The position numbers and the translations under genes are program-made. From Nitrospirota bacterium (GTDB lineage: Bacteria > Nitrospirota > JACRHL01): 64,000 nucleotides of DNA. The notes under the pieces are model-generated. The model was not told the DNA's origin. It worked only from the letters and a program-made list of their open reading frames with translations, and did no database searches. Every line of letters starts with the position of its first letter. Positions within the stretch are counted from its first letter, which is position 1. The stretch is taken from assembly GCA_016212085.1 (NCBI GenBank), contig JACRHL010000021.1:58028-122027 (forward strand), read 5' to 3'. Shown piece by piece: positions 34,221 to 43,115 of the stretch.

Positions 34221-36788
34221 TTATTCGAAGCGGTTGGCCTTGATCTCGTTGCGGGAGCCGCCCCACTGGGCCCACACGGCCAGGGCGCGGCCTTGCGCGT
34301 CCATGGCCACGCGGGCCGAGTCGATGGCGCCGCTGCCCGCCTCCAGGGTGCCGGCGGCGCCCCAGGTGCCGGCCCTGCCGTCGTACCGGGCGGCCGCCAC
34401 GTTGTCCACGGTGCCGTCGGACTGGGCCCACACGGCCAGGGCGTTGCCGTTGGCGTCCACGGCCACCCGCGGGAAGCCGGCGCCTCTCGGGTCGGCCTCC
34501 AGGGCGGTGGCGGTGCCCCAGGCGGCGGCCACCCCGTCATAGCGGTTGGCCTGGATGTGGTTCACGCTGCCGTCGGACTGGTGCCACACCACGAAGGCGT
34601 TGCCGTTGCCGTCGAAGCCCACCTGCGCCTCCTTGGCGGAGCCGGTGTTGTCGGTCTCGATGGTCTGGGCGGCGCCCCAGGTGCCGGTGCCCGCGTCGTA
34701 GCGGTTGGCGGTCAGGTTGTAGCGGCTGCCGTCGCTCTGGTGCCAGGCGGCCACCGCGTCGCCGGCGGCGTTCACCGCCAGCGCCGGGTTGAGGGCGGTG
34801 CCGGCGTTGCTGCTCTCGACGAGCTGCTCGCCGCTCCAGGAGCCCACCGCGAAGTCCAGGTGGTTGGCCCAGATGTTGTCGCGGGTGCCGTCGGACTGGT
34901 GCCAGACCACCACCGCGTCGCCATTGGGGGCCACGGCCACCTGCGGGTGCTGGGCGTTGCCGGCGGCGCTGGTTTCCAGCAGCTCGCGGCCGTTCCAGCC
35001 GCCGGCGGCGGTGTAGCGGTTGGCGTGGATGTTGTAGCGCGCGCCGTCGGACTGGTACCACACGGCCACCGCGTTGCCGCTGGCGTCCATGCCCACGGTC
35101 ACGCCCACGGCGTGGCCGGCGCTGTCGGACTCGAGCAGGGTGGCGCCGCCCCAGGTATCGGTGGCGGCGTCGTACACGTTGCCATAGGCGCTGTAGCGGG
35201 TGCCGTCGTGCTGGTACCACACGGCCACCGCGTCGCCGGCGGCGTCCATGGCCACCTGCGGCAGGGCCGCGTTGCCGGCGGTGCTGGTCTCCAGCAGCAC
35301 CTCGCCCCCCCAGCCCGTGGCCGGGTCGTAATGGCGGGCGAGGATGCTGTCGTTGCCGTTCCACTGCTCCCACACGGCCACGGCGCTGCCGTCGCCGCCC
35401 AGGGCCACGTGGGGGGTATAGGAGTTCCAGCTGCCGCTGTCCACGGTGGCGGCGCCGCTCCAGGCGCCCTCGGCGGTGGAAAGGGCGAAGCTGTCGGCGC
35501 CCAGGGGGTTGCCGCTGGGGTCGCCGATGGCGGCGGTGACGCCCACCGTGTAGTCCGCGTTCAGCCCCAGTCCGGGGCTGGCGGTGAAGGTGGCCTGGTC
35601 GGCCGCGCCGTTCATGGTGATGCTGCCGGACACCGCGCCCGCCGGGCCGTCCACGTACAGGGACGCACCGTTCACGCCGGTCACCGCCTCGGAGAAGGCC
35701 ACGGTGATGGCGGCGTCCACCGCCGCGTTGGTGGCGGGGCTGGGTGACGCCAGGCTGGCGGTGGGGGCCACGTCGTCCACGGGGGTGGCGCCGGCCTGGG
35801 GGCTGTTCGCCGACTCCTGCGTGCCGTCGAACGCGCGTACCACATAGTAGTAGGCGCTGCCGGGGGTCAGGCCGGTGTCGGTATAGGTGGCGGTGGTGTT
35901 GTTCAGGATGGTGGCCACCGGGCTGCCGCCGTAGGTGCCCGAGGCGGTACCCCGGTAGATGCGCTGGGCGGTCGCGTCGGCGCTGGCGGAGGGGGTCCAC
36001 GACAGGTCCACGCTGGTGCCGTCGTCGCCCGCCGTGTCGGCGGCGGTGGTGGCGGCGGGGGCCGCCGGGGCGATGTTGTCCGCCGGGGCGGCGGACACCT
36101 CGACGGTGGTGGATTCGACCACGCCGTCGTAGGCGCGCAGGCCGTAATAATAGGTGATGCCGTTGGTCAGGCCCGTGTCGGTGAAGGAATTCGTGGTGTT
36201 GTTGGCGTACAGGGCCACCGGATTGGCGTCGTAGGTGCCCGGCGAGATGCCCCGGTAGATGCGCTGCTCGGTCACGTCGGCGCTGGCGGAGGGGGTCCAG
36301 GAGACGGTCACGCCGCCGCCCTGGTCCGCCGCCACGTCCGCCGCGCCGGCGCCGGTGACGGCGGCGGGCACCGCGTCGTTGGCGGCGGTGGCAAAGGCCT
36401 CGGCGCTGCTCACGGACTCCTGCGAGCCGTCATGGGAGCGGATCACATAGTAATAGGTGGTGCCGGTGGCGGCGCTGGCGTCCACATAGCCGTTGGTGGT
36501 GTTGTCGGCGATGTTGGCCAGGGCCACCACGTCGTACACACCGGTGGAGGTGCCACGGTACAGGTGCTGGGCGGTGACGTTCGCGTCCGCCGAGACGGTC
36601 CAGCTCAGGGTGATGCTGCCGCCGTTGTCGTCCGCCGTGTCGGCCGCCACAAGGCCGCTGGGGGCCGCCGGCGGATCGAGCGTGGTGCCGCCCGGCGCGT
36701 TCAGGCCGCCGCCGCCACCGCCGCCACAGGCGCTCAGCAGCAACGCGGCAACCATGGAAAAACCGATATGAAAGATGGACTTCTGCAC
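34221..36788 (-). CDS. Lipoprotein with three fibronectin-III domains, Big-type domain and beta-propeller-like repeats
   Basis: An 855-residue surface or periplasmic protein. The start is GTG 36788, with GGAAGGGAG upstream; signal and lipobox are MVAALLLSACGGG followed by poly-Gly. Three FN3 domains follow (WTVSADANVTAQHLYRGTST, WTPSASADVTEQRIYRGISP, WTPSASADATAQRIYRGTAS), then an SbsA-type Ig-like domain (VTVAFSEAVTG-like). Last come about ten 50-residue repeats with AVAVWYQSDG or AVWHQSDG cores, likely a beta-propeller. A role in adhesion or matrix binding is plausible but inferred. It is monocistronic with its own terminator. The repeats are DNA-similar and could recombine. Confidence 0.8.
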   Translation of the reverse strand: MQKSIFHIGFSMVAALLLSACGGGGGGGLNAPGGTTLDPPAAPSGLVAADTADDNGGSITLSWTVSADANVTAQHLYRGTSTGVYDVVALANIADNTTNGYVDASAATGTTYYYVIRSHDGSQESVSSAEAFATAANDAVPAAVTGAGAADVAADQGGGVTVSWTPSASADVTEQRIYRGISPGTYDANPVALYANNTTNSFTDTGLTNGITYYYGLRAYDGVVESTTVEVSAAPADNIAPAAPAATTAADTAGDDGTSVDLSWTPSASADATAQRIYRGTASGTYGGSPVATILNNTTATYTDTGLTPGSAYYYVVRAFDGTQESANSPQAGATPVDDVAPTASLASPSPATNAAVDAAITVAFSEAVTGVNGASLYVDGPAGAVSGSITMNGAADQATFTASPGLGLNADYTVGVTAAIGDPSGNPLGADSFALSTAEGAWSGAATVDSGSWNSYTPHVALGGDGSAVAVWEQWNGNDSILARHYDPATGWGGEVLLETSTAGNAALPQVAMDAAGDAVAVWYQHDGTRYSAYGNVYDAATDTWGGATLLESDSAGHAVGVTVGMDASGNAVAVWYQSDGARYNIHANRYTAAGGWNGRELLETSAAGNAQHPQVAVAPNGDAVVVWHQSDGTRDNIWANHLDFAVGSWSGEQLVESSNAGTALNPALAVNAAGDAVAAWHQSDGSRYNLTANRYDAGTGTWGAAQTIETDNTGSAKEAQVGFDGNGNAFVVWHQSDGSVNHIQANRYDGVAAAWGTATALEADPRGAGFPRVAVDANGNALAVWAQSDGTVDNVAAARYDGRAGTWGAAGTLEAGSGAIDSARVAMDAQGRALAVWAQWGGSRNEIKANRFE

Positions 36789-37010
36789 CGGACACGCTCC
36801 CTTCCTGCGTGCGGCCCCCTGCTCTCCCCGAGGCCACTTGTTGGGATGTCGCTTCCCCCTTGAGCAGGATGCCCGGATGGTCTCCGGACGGGAATCGACA
36901 CCTTCATATCGACACGTTAATTTCGGTGGATTAGGGGGAATTTGGTGGCGGCGGAGAGGGGGGCGCCGGGGCGGCGGCGCGGAAACCCGCGTCAAATGCG
37001 GCGCGTTTCC

Positions 37011-37039
37011 TTGTGCCCCGCCATCCGGCGCGCTATAAA
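37011..37039 (+). promoter_or_regulatory. Sigma-70-like promoter with CGCC-ATCC-GGCG spacer
   Basis: TTGTGC, 17 bases, TATAAA. The spacer contains CGCCATCCGGCG, also found in the spacer of the promoter at 58653-58681. A short frame starting about 37048 (RBS weak) would be its product, but the family I element now lies inside the transcript. Confidence 0.45.
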
Positions 37040-37169
37040 GAAAGTAAGTGGACATGAATCGGGCCAAGGGCGGGCCCACGAAGGGCCGCGTCTCCAAATC
37101 GAGGGGGAAGGGGGATGGCCTTACGAGCACGGATGCATGCCGGGCCGTGTGCCCGGCGCAAGGGGGGGT

Positions 37170-37334
37170 GGGATGCTGCCATCAACCGTCGCAAGCGCCC
37201 CGGGCGCCAGGCAACCCGGGCGGAGTGGCACGGCCACGCCGCCCGGGACCCACGGCACTTCAAGTCGGTAGCCGGGGGTTCGCGCGCCGCCGGGTGCGGC
37301 ATTCGGGGCACGCGGCAGGTTGATGGAGGCGCCC
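37170..37334 (-). mobile_element. Family I element, long variant, inverted and diverged
   Basis: Read on the minus strand it begins GGGCGCCTCCATCAACCTGC and ends GCGACGGTTGATGGCAGCAT then CCC, matching copy 4 block by block but with many substitutions. An older copy. Confidence 0.65.
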
Positions 37335-37631
37335 GGTTGGCGGGAGCCGGCGCGGCGGGGGGCACCGGGCTCCGCCCGGAACAGGGGACCCGGCTGGCGG
37401 GCCTCTCACCGGGCCTGCTGGTGTGGCTGTGCGTGGTGCTCCTGGCGCTGATCCTGGACTGACGCACGCCACGGGGCGGGACGGCCCGAATGCCCCGCCC
37501 CCTGGGGGTGGCCGGCCCGTTGGCCAGCTCCCCGCTAAAGCACCCGCCGCCGTGGCGGGCAACGCCCGGAGGCCGGGGCCCGGAGCGGTGATTGATTGCC
37601 CGGCAGACCGTTATGCGCGGCAACCCGGTGG

Positions 37632-37657
37632 CCGGGGCGCCCGCCCGGGCGCCCCGG
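37632..37657. repeat. Perfect 26-bp palindrome
   Basis: CCGGGGCGCCCG, CC, CGGGCGCCCCGG. The 12-bp arms are exact. It lies just before the promoter of the candidate RNA and could be a strong hairpin or a dimeric protein site. Confidence 0.6.
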
Positions 37658-37683
37658 CAAATGGGATAATGTCGCATTTTGCT

Positions 37684-37714
37684 ATTGACACGTGCCACCT
37701 CAAAACGCTATTCA
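37684..37714 (+). promoter_or_regulatory. TTGACA promoter before candidate RNA
   Basis: TTGACA followed 17-18 bases later by CTATTCA, a moderately good sigma-70 promoter. No protein gene follows, but a structured region and terminator do. Confidence 0.45.
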
Positions 37715-37719
37715 TGGCC

Positions 37720-38136
37720 GCATCGCCACGGGTAGCGTGAAAAATATTCCGGCCGCCGCGCGCGTGGCTTCCCGCGATTGGGTTATCATTCCGCCCGCGG
37801 ACAACCCATCTCACGGGGAGTACGCGATGGGGGCGCGGCCGGAACGGCCGCCACTTTAGAGTGCCCGACGCGGCAGCCGGCAAGGTCGCTCCGGGCCGGT
37901 CACGACTGTCGGGCGACTTGTTTTTCGAAACCACGACCGGCAAAAACCGGGAAGGGGGGACGGAGAGGGAGCTTTCGATGTTGCCAGCGGTACTGCAGGC
38001 TGCTGGTAAACGCCCCTGGTACTGCAGGCCAGGGGGACCGTCGCTGTCGAGGGAGCTCGATGGGGCGGGAGTTTCCCGCGCTTCCAGGCGGGCCGGGGAA
38101 GGTCGGAACACCGACCCCGGCCCGCCACTTTTTTAA
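37720..38136 (+). ncRNA. Candidate structured non-coding RNA
   Basis: From the TTGACA promoter to a strong terminator the sequence folds into successive hairpins. These include GCGGCCG-GAA-CGGCCGC, a long GCCCGAC...GTCGGGC stem followed by TTGTTTTT (about 37863-37926), and two hairpins presenting the same TACTGCAGG loop (37985-38030, the second with perfect arms CCCCTGG and CCAGGGG). TCGAG-GGAG-CTCGA follows, and then the terminator. At least seven GGA triplets lie between 37935 and 38105, several in loops, as in CsrA-binding RNAs. It does not match RNase P, tmRNA, 6S or SRP signatures that I know. The 5' end is unproven and it may be two transcripts. Confidence 0.45.
38091..38136 (+). terminator. 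Strong Rho-independent terminator
   Basis: GGCGGGCCGGGG ... GGTCGG AACA CCGACC ... CCGGCCCGCC ACTTTTTT: a long stem with tetraloop and T-run. It ends the candidate RNA. Confidence 0.85.
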
Positions 38137-38251
38137 GGCCCTCCGGCGCCCGCACGGTCCGCCGGCACCGCCCCTGCCGGCCCCCAAACCCACCGCGGCT
38201 TTTCCCGCGGCCACCGCCCTCCCCGTCATCCGTGGGCGCGGCGGCCCGCTG

Positions 38252-38566
38252 CTATGGACCGAACCCCGGCAGCCCGCCCGATTCCAGGAACCGGCGCAGG
38301 GTGTCCTGGGCGCGGAGGCGCTCCGTCTCGCTCTCGCGGGGGGGATCCGGCGGCTCGAAGCGCCCCTCCTCCAGGTCGGCCAGCAGGCCGCGCAGGGGCT
38401 CCTCCAGGTCGCCCAGGGCGGAGCGGGCGGCGGCGTGGGCGGCGCTGTCCCTCACCCGCCACGGCATGCGCTCCAGGGTGGCCCACATGGCCTCGAACAG
38501 GTCCACCAGCGCCTGGGGCGGCAGGCGGGCCGTGCGCAGCGCGGCGGTGTCGGGCGCGGGGGTCAT
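38252..38566 (-). CDS. Small helical phage-type protein
   Basis: A 104-residue, all-helical acidic protein (PPQALVDLFEAMWATLERMP, LGDLEEPLRGLLADLEEGRF, ERLRAQDTLRRFLESGG). Not recognised. Its ATG overlaps the stop of the upstream 69-residue gene (ATGA). Both are linked to the phage-type set by the GAAACGCAA array about 110 bases before the first gene. Confidence 0.6.
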   Translation of the reverse strand: MTPAPDTAALRTARLPPQALVDLFEAMWATLERMPWRVRDSAAHAAARSALGDLEEPLRGLLADLEEGRFEPPDPPRESETERLRAQDTLRRFLESGGLPGFGP

Positions 38567-38772
38567 GGCAGCTCGTCCAGGGCGCGCAGCCAGGCGCACG
38601 CCGCGCGCAGCCGCGCCCGCGCCAGCAGCAGGCGCGCCCGTGGCGCCTCCGCCGGACCGCTGCCGTCCAGCCAGCCCCACACCCGGTCCAGCTCGTCGCA
38701 GGCCGGTTCCAGCACCTCCAGCAGGGCCCCCGCCCCGCCGCCATCCAACCCGTCCAGCCTTCCGCCCGCCAT
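38563..38772 (-). CDS. Small helical phage-type protein, first of a coupled pair
   Basis: A 69-residue protein starting at ATG 38772 behind AGGAGGGAAGGG, with a second part rich in Arg/Ala/Leu (APRARLLLARARLRAACAWL). Unrecognised. It overlaps the next gene by 4 bases. A TATATAAGG just upstream may be a -10, derived partly from a truncated family I element. Confidence 0.55.
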   Translation of the reverse strand: MAGGRLDGLDGGGAGALLEVLEPACDELDRVWGWLDGSGPAEAPRARLLLARARLRAACAWLRALDELP

Positions 38773-38791
38773 CCCTTCCCTCCTTATATAG

Positions 38792-38830
38792 GGGTCCCTC
38801 TAATAACCGTCGCGAGCGGTCCAAGTGCGA
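38792..38830 (-). mobile_element. Family I element, truncated right end (inverted)
   Basis: GGGTCCCTCTAATAACCGTC then GCGAGCGGTCCAAGTGCGA is the reverse complement of about 38 bases of the right end of the family I element. The rest is missing. Confidence 0.6.
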
Positions 38831-38877
38831 TGCCCCACCGTGCACCGCCATCATGCCGCCCCCGCCGCCCCGCCCGC

Positions 38878-38899
38878 CTTGCGTTTCTTGCGTTTCAGG
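38878..38899 (-). promoter_or_regulatory. Tandem GAAACGCAA motif before phage-type pair
   Basis: Minus strand: CTGAAACGCAAGAAACGCAA then GG, two exact copies, oriented toward the gene at 38772, about 106 bases upstream. Confidence 0.55.
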
Positions 38900-39246
38900 C
38901 CACGGGCGGACGACCGGGGGTGGAAACGCGCGGTGCCCCGACCGCGCGCGCGGCGCCCCATCGCCCCGGCGCCGGGGCCCCTGCCCGGCCTGGGGCGGAT
39001 GACGGGGGATGACGGGAGCGGGGCCCCGCTGCCCACTTCCGGTCGCCCATCGCACGCGTTTGAACAAAACCGGCGCCCGTTTTTGTGCGCGCGCACCATT
39101 CCGTACACGCCGGGATACCCTTAGAAACGATCGCAACATATTGTTTTTACACAACAATGTTCGCGATTCGCCGTTTGGCATAAAAATTGATTACTTCCTT
39201 GGCGAACGCACAGTCGCCCCATGGCGGCGGGGAAAGGGAGATGGCG

Positions 39247-39873
39247 ATGATCCACAACGCACCGCGCACCCGGACGGCGGGACTGATCGGCGCCGCGCTG
39301 CTGGCGCTGGCGGGCCCCGTCCACGCCGAGCCCGCCGACGCCGCCCTGGCGGCGGCCCTGGCCGGCCCGGCGCCGGTGGCCGGTCCGGCCGCTCTGCTCG
39401 CCCAGGGGCAGGGGCGGATCGCCGCCGGTGACGCGGAGGCGGGCTTCCGCGACCTGGCCCAGGCCGTGCGCGAGGCGCCGGGCGACATCGCCCTTCAGAC
39501 GTACCTGACCGCCTACCTGGACCAGGGGGCATACGCCGGCGAGCCGGAGCCGCTGCGGGCGGTGCTCGACGTGCTCCCCGACTTCGTGCCGGCCCTGGCG
39601 CGCCTGGCCAAGATACACGAGGGCCGGCAGGACATGGCCGCCGCCGAGACCCTCTACCTGCGCTGGGCGGCACTGCGCCCGGACCAGCCCGAGGCCTTCG
39701 CCCGGCTGGGTGAGCATTACTACTTCACCCGGCGGTTCGACAAGGCGGTGAGCGCCTTCGAGCGCCACCGGGAACTGGTGGGCGAAAGCGACTACGTGCA
39801 ACGGCGCCTGGAGGCCATCCAGCGGGAGACCGGGATGGTGCTCGCCGGAATCGGCCCAGGGGTCACGCCATGA
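39247..39873 (+). CDS. Secreted TPR protein
   Basis: A 208-residue protein. A signal peptide (AGLIGAALLALAGPVHA) is followed by TPR-like helices (AQGQGRIAAGDAEAGFRDLA, LYLRWAALRPDQPEAFARLG, RFDKAVSAFERHRELVG). The ATG at 39247 is chosen over 39241 because the GGAAAGGGAG ribosome binding site is then correctly spaced. Periplasmic scaffold or assembly role inferred. It is followed by a repeat array and then a diguanylate cyclase gene. Confidence 0.75.
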   Translation: MIHNAPRTRTAGLIGAALLALAGPVHAEPADAALAAALAGPAPVAGPAALLAQGQGRIAAGDAEAGFRDLAQAVREAPGDIALQTYLTAYLDQGAYAGEPEPLRAVLDVLPDFVPALARLAKIHEGRQDMAAAETLYLRWAALRPDQPEAFARLGEHYYFTRRFDKAVSAFERHRELVGESDYVQRRLEAIQRETGMVLAGIGPGVTP

Positions 39874-40662
39874 CGCACCCGCTGACCGGGTGCCGTGCCT
39901 CGCCCCTGATGCACGGCGCCTGAACCCGCCCGTCACCCGGCTTCCCTCGGCCGGGTGGCGGGAAACGGAGGGAGCAACAAGCTTGGGGCTGGGTCCGGCC
40001 GGCGCGCCGTTATAAGGCCGACCGCGTCCGGGCCTGCCCCGACATGAACAGCGCCGCCCCGGACCTGATCCGTCCGGGACCGGCAACCCGGCCCCGGACC
40101 GTTGTGCCGCGCCACCTTTGGCGCAGCGGTCCCCGCGCCCGCCGCCCCGTTCTCTCCCCTCTCCCCCGGGGCGGCGGGCCTTAGCCGGGGGTTTGAAATG
40201 TGCCCTTTCGGGGCTGGGTCCGGCCGGCGCGCCGTCAACAAGGCCGACCGCGTCCGGGCCTGCCCCGACATGAACAGCGCCGCCCCGGACCTGATCCGTC
40301 CGGAATCGGCAACCCGGCCCCGGACCGTTGTGCCGCGCCACCTTTGGCGCAGCGGTCCCCGCGCCCGCCGCCCCGTTCTCTCCCCTCTCCCCCGGGGCGG
40401 CGGGCCTTAGCCGGGGGTTTGAAATGTGCCCTTTCGGGGCGAGGCGGGTGCGCCGTGACAACGGGGCACTTCCAGCCCCCCCATCGGCCCGCCGCCCCGC
40501 CCCTCTCCCCCTCTCCCCACGGGGCGGCGGGCCGCCGCTTGCGGCCCGGACCCCGGCGCGCGCGGCGCCATGGGGTCAAGGGCGGCGCATTGGTAACCGA
40601 AAGGTAACCAATGCCGATACCCCGCCAGCGGGGGCCGGGCCATCCGTTTTGGGGGAATAACG
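39874..40662. other. Gene-free region occupied by the 225-bp tandem repeat
   Basis: About 790 bases. Most is the 225-bp direct repeat (39985-40545); the remainder up to 40662 is the leader of the diguanylate cyclase gene, including a short direct repeat of GGTAACC around 40590-40610. Frames inside the repeat look like chance. Confidence 0.55.
39985..40545 (+). repeat. 225-bp tandem direct repeat upstream of a diguanylate cyclase gene
   Basis: GGGGCTGGGTCCGGCCGGCG begins at 39985 and again at 40210, period 225, with nearly identical content. A third, diverged and partial copy starts at 40436. Each full copy contains a G/C hairpin (CCGCCGCCCC ... GGGGCGGCGG) followed by CCTTAGCC. The copies probably arose by unequal crossing-over and could modulate read-through. 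Confidence 0.75.
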
Positions 40663-41880
<1,218 letters not shown>

Positions 41881-41925
41881 CCCCCGAACGCCGTATCCGG
41901 GCACGCCTGTATCCGGTACCGGGAC

Positions 41926-42078
41926 GGGCACCTCAAACATGCCGCGCGGTTCGATGGCCGCGCCAGGGCGGTGCGCGAACCCCCTCCTATCCAATGGATA
42001 TGTCTCGGGCCTTGCGCGGCGTGGCGGTGCCGCCCCCCTCGGGGCGCCGGGCACGCGAACCGCTCACTTCGGTTTTTG
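41926..42078 (+). mobile_element. Family I element, decayed copy
   Basis: Starts GGGCACCTCAAACATGCCGC and keeps the central GATATGTCTCGGGCCTTGCG block, but the right terminus is lost in a G-run. An old insertion between the diguanylate cyclase and TPR genes, which converge here. Confidence 0.6.
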
Positions 42079-42143
42079 TGGGGGGGGGGGGGCGGATGTA
42101 GGGGCGGATTGCATGCGCACGGGCGCCTGCACTCCGGCACCCG

Positions 42144-42986
42144 TCAGCGCGGGGGTTCGGCGAACACGTCAGCCAGGGCGTCGTGACGGCGCCGGGCGGT
42201 GTTGGCGTGGGGAAAATCGTCCCGTCCCTGGTAGATGCGCGACGCCTGCTCCAGCATCTCCTGGGCGCGCCGGACATGGAGTGCCGCCAGGGCGTCGTAG
42301 GCGGTGGCGGCCTCGGCCGCGTGGGGGCCGCCCGCGAGCACCTGGGCGGCGTCGGCCAGTTGGGCCTCGGCCTCGCGCAGGTTGCCCTGGCGCAGGTGCA
42401 CCTGGCCCAGCCGCACGCCGGCGCGGGCGCCGAACACCGGCTCGCCGGACAGGTCGGACAGCAGCTGCACCTGGTTGAAGGCAAGCACGGCCAGATCGTC
42501 CTTGCCCGCGCGGGTAAGGGCGTGGCCCAGCAGGAACCAGTTGTCCGGATTGCCCGCATCCTCGTTCATGGCCCGGCGGAACGCGGCGTGCACCCGCTCG
42601 ATGTCGCCCAGGCCCACCACCACCGCCACCTGCCGGGCCACGCCGGGGGTGGCCAGCTCGCCCTCCGCCTGCATCGCCAGCAGGGCCTCGGCGGCGGGGG
42701 CCGCGTTGCCGTTCTCCAGCCCCTGCAACGCCTGCAACACGGCCCGCCGCCGCGCCGGCATGGTGCCGAGACGGGTAAGGGTGTCCACCGCGCCGAGCAG
42801 CAGCTCCCGCTCCTCGTCAAGGAGCACGAAGCCCGGCTGCTGGTGGTCCAGGAACGCGGTCACCAACCGTTCCGGCTGCTCCTGGGCCCGGGCGGCGCCC
42901 GGCGCCACGGCGGCACAGGCGAGCAGCGCGGCGAGCAGAACGGCGAGCCGCGTGCCGGCGTGGGGAATGGGGGCGTTGCGGTGCAT
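42144..42986 (-). CDS. Secreted TPR protein
   Basis: A 280-residue protein with signal peptide (LAVLLAALLACAAVAPGAARA). Repeats include NPDNWFLLGHALTRAGKDDL, GVRLGQVHLRQGNLREAEAQ and TAYDALAALHVRRAQEMLEQ, so a TPR solenoid in the periplasm. The ATG at 42986 has GGAG six bases upstream. Unlike the nearby TPR gene at 39247 it lacks obvious sequence identity. A truncated family I element lies in its upstream region, next to the diguanylate cyclase stop. Confidence 0.75.
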   Translation of the reverse strand: MHRNAPIPHAGTRLAVLLAALLACAAVAPGAARAQEQPERLVTAFLDHQQPGFVLLDEERELLLGAVDTLTRLGTMPARRRAVLQALQGLENGNAAPAAEALLAMQAEGELATPGVARQVAVVVGLGDIERVHAAFRRAMNEDAGNPDNWFLLGHALTRAGKDDLAVLAFNQVQLLSDLSGEPVFGARAGVRLGQVHLRQGNLREAEAQLADAAQVLAGGPHAAEAATAYDALAALHVRRAQEMLEQASRIYQGRDDFPHANTARRRHDALADVFAEPPR

Positions 42987-43058
42987 GGGGCACTCCAGGG
43001 TGTCAGAATCCGGCGGCGGCGGCAAGGGGTTCACCCGGCGGGGAACACCGGGCGGCGC

Positions 43059-43107
43059 GCCGCCCAACGCAGCAATCGGACCGCGCAGCAGGTTTTGAGA
43101 GGTGCCC
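43059..43107 (-). mobile_element. Family I element, left-end fragment (inverted)
   Basis: The minus strand begins GGGCACCTCTCAAAACCTGC and follows the consensus for about 48 bases, then breaks. It lies between the TPR gene and the PAS-GGDEF gene. Confidence 0.7.
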
Positions 43108-43115
43108 AACAGATC

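Larger units (their letters stand above)
36789..38251. other. Long gene-poor region with promoter, element, palindrome and candidate RNA
   Basis: About 1.46 kb without a confident protein gene. It holds a promoter at 37011-37039, an inverted family I element (37170-37334), a perfect 26-bp palindrome (37632-37657), a TTGACA promoter (37684-37714) and a candidate structured RNA ending in a strong terminator at 38136. The frame 37115-37462 runs through the element and ends in a hydrophobic helix (GLLVWLCVVLLALILD); coding is uncertain. Confidence 0.55.
38773..39246. other. Intergenic region between the phage-type pair and the TPR gene
   Basis: About 470 bases. It holds a truncated inverted family I end (38792-38830) and a GAAACGCAA array (38878-38899). 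An AT-rich stretch at 39121-39175 has an imperfect inverted repeat (TCGCAACATATTGTTT against ACAACAATGTTCGCGA) that probably carries the promoter or operator of the TPR gene. Confidence 0.55.

Noticed and set aside
37720..38136. RNase P RNA, tmRNA, 6S or SRP RNA
   Set aside because: I looked for their conserved segments in the structured region and did not find them, so the region is only called a candidate RNA.
37861..38136. 91-codon frame over the candidate RNA
   Set aside because: It ends inside the T-run of the terminator and has no protein-like composition, so the RNA interpretation is preferred.
40102..40660. Frames MCRATFGAAVPAPAAPFSPL and similar
   Set aside because: They fall in the 225-bp tandem repeat, have no ribosome binding site and are Pro/Arg/Gly low-complexity sequence.
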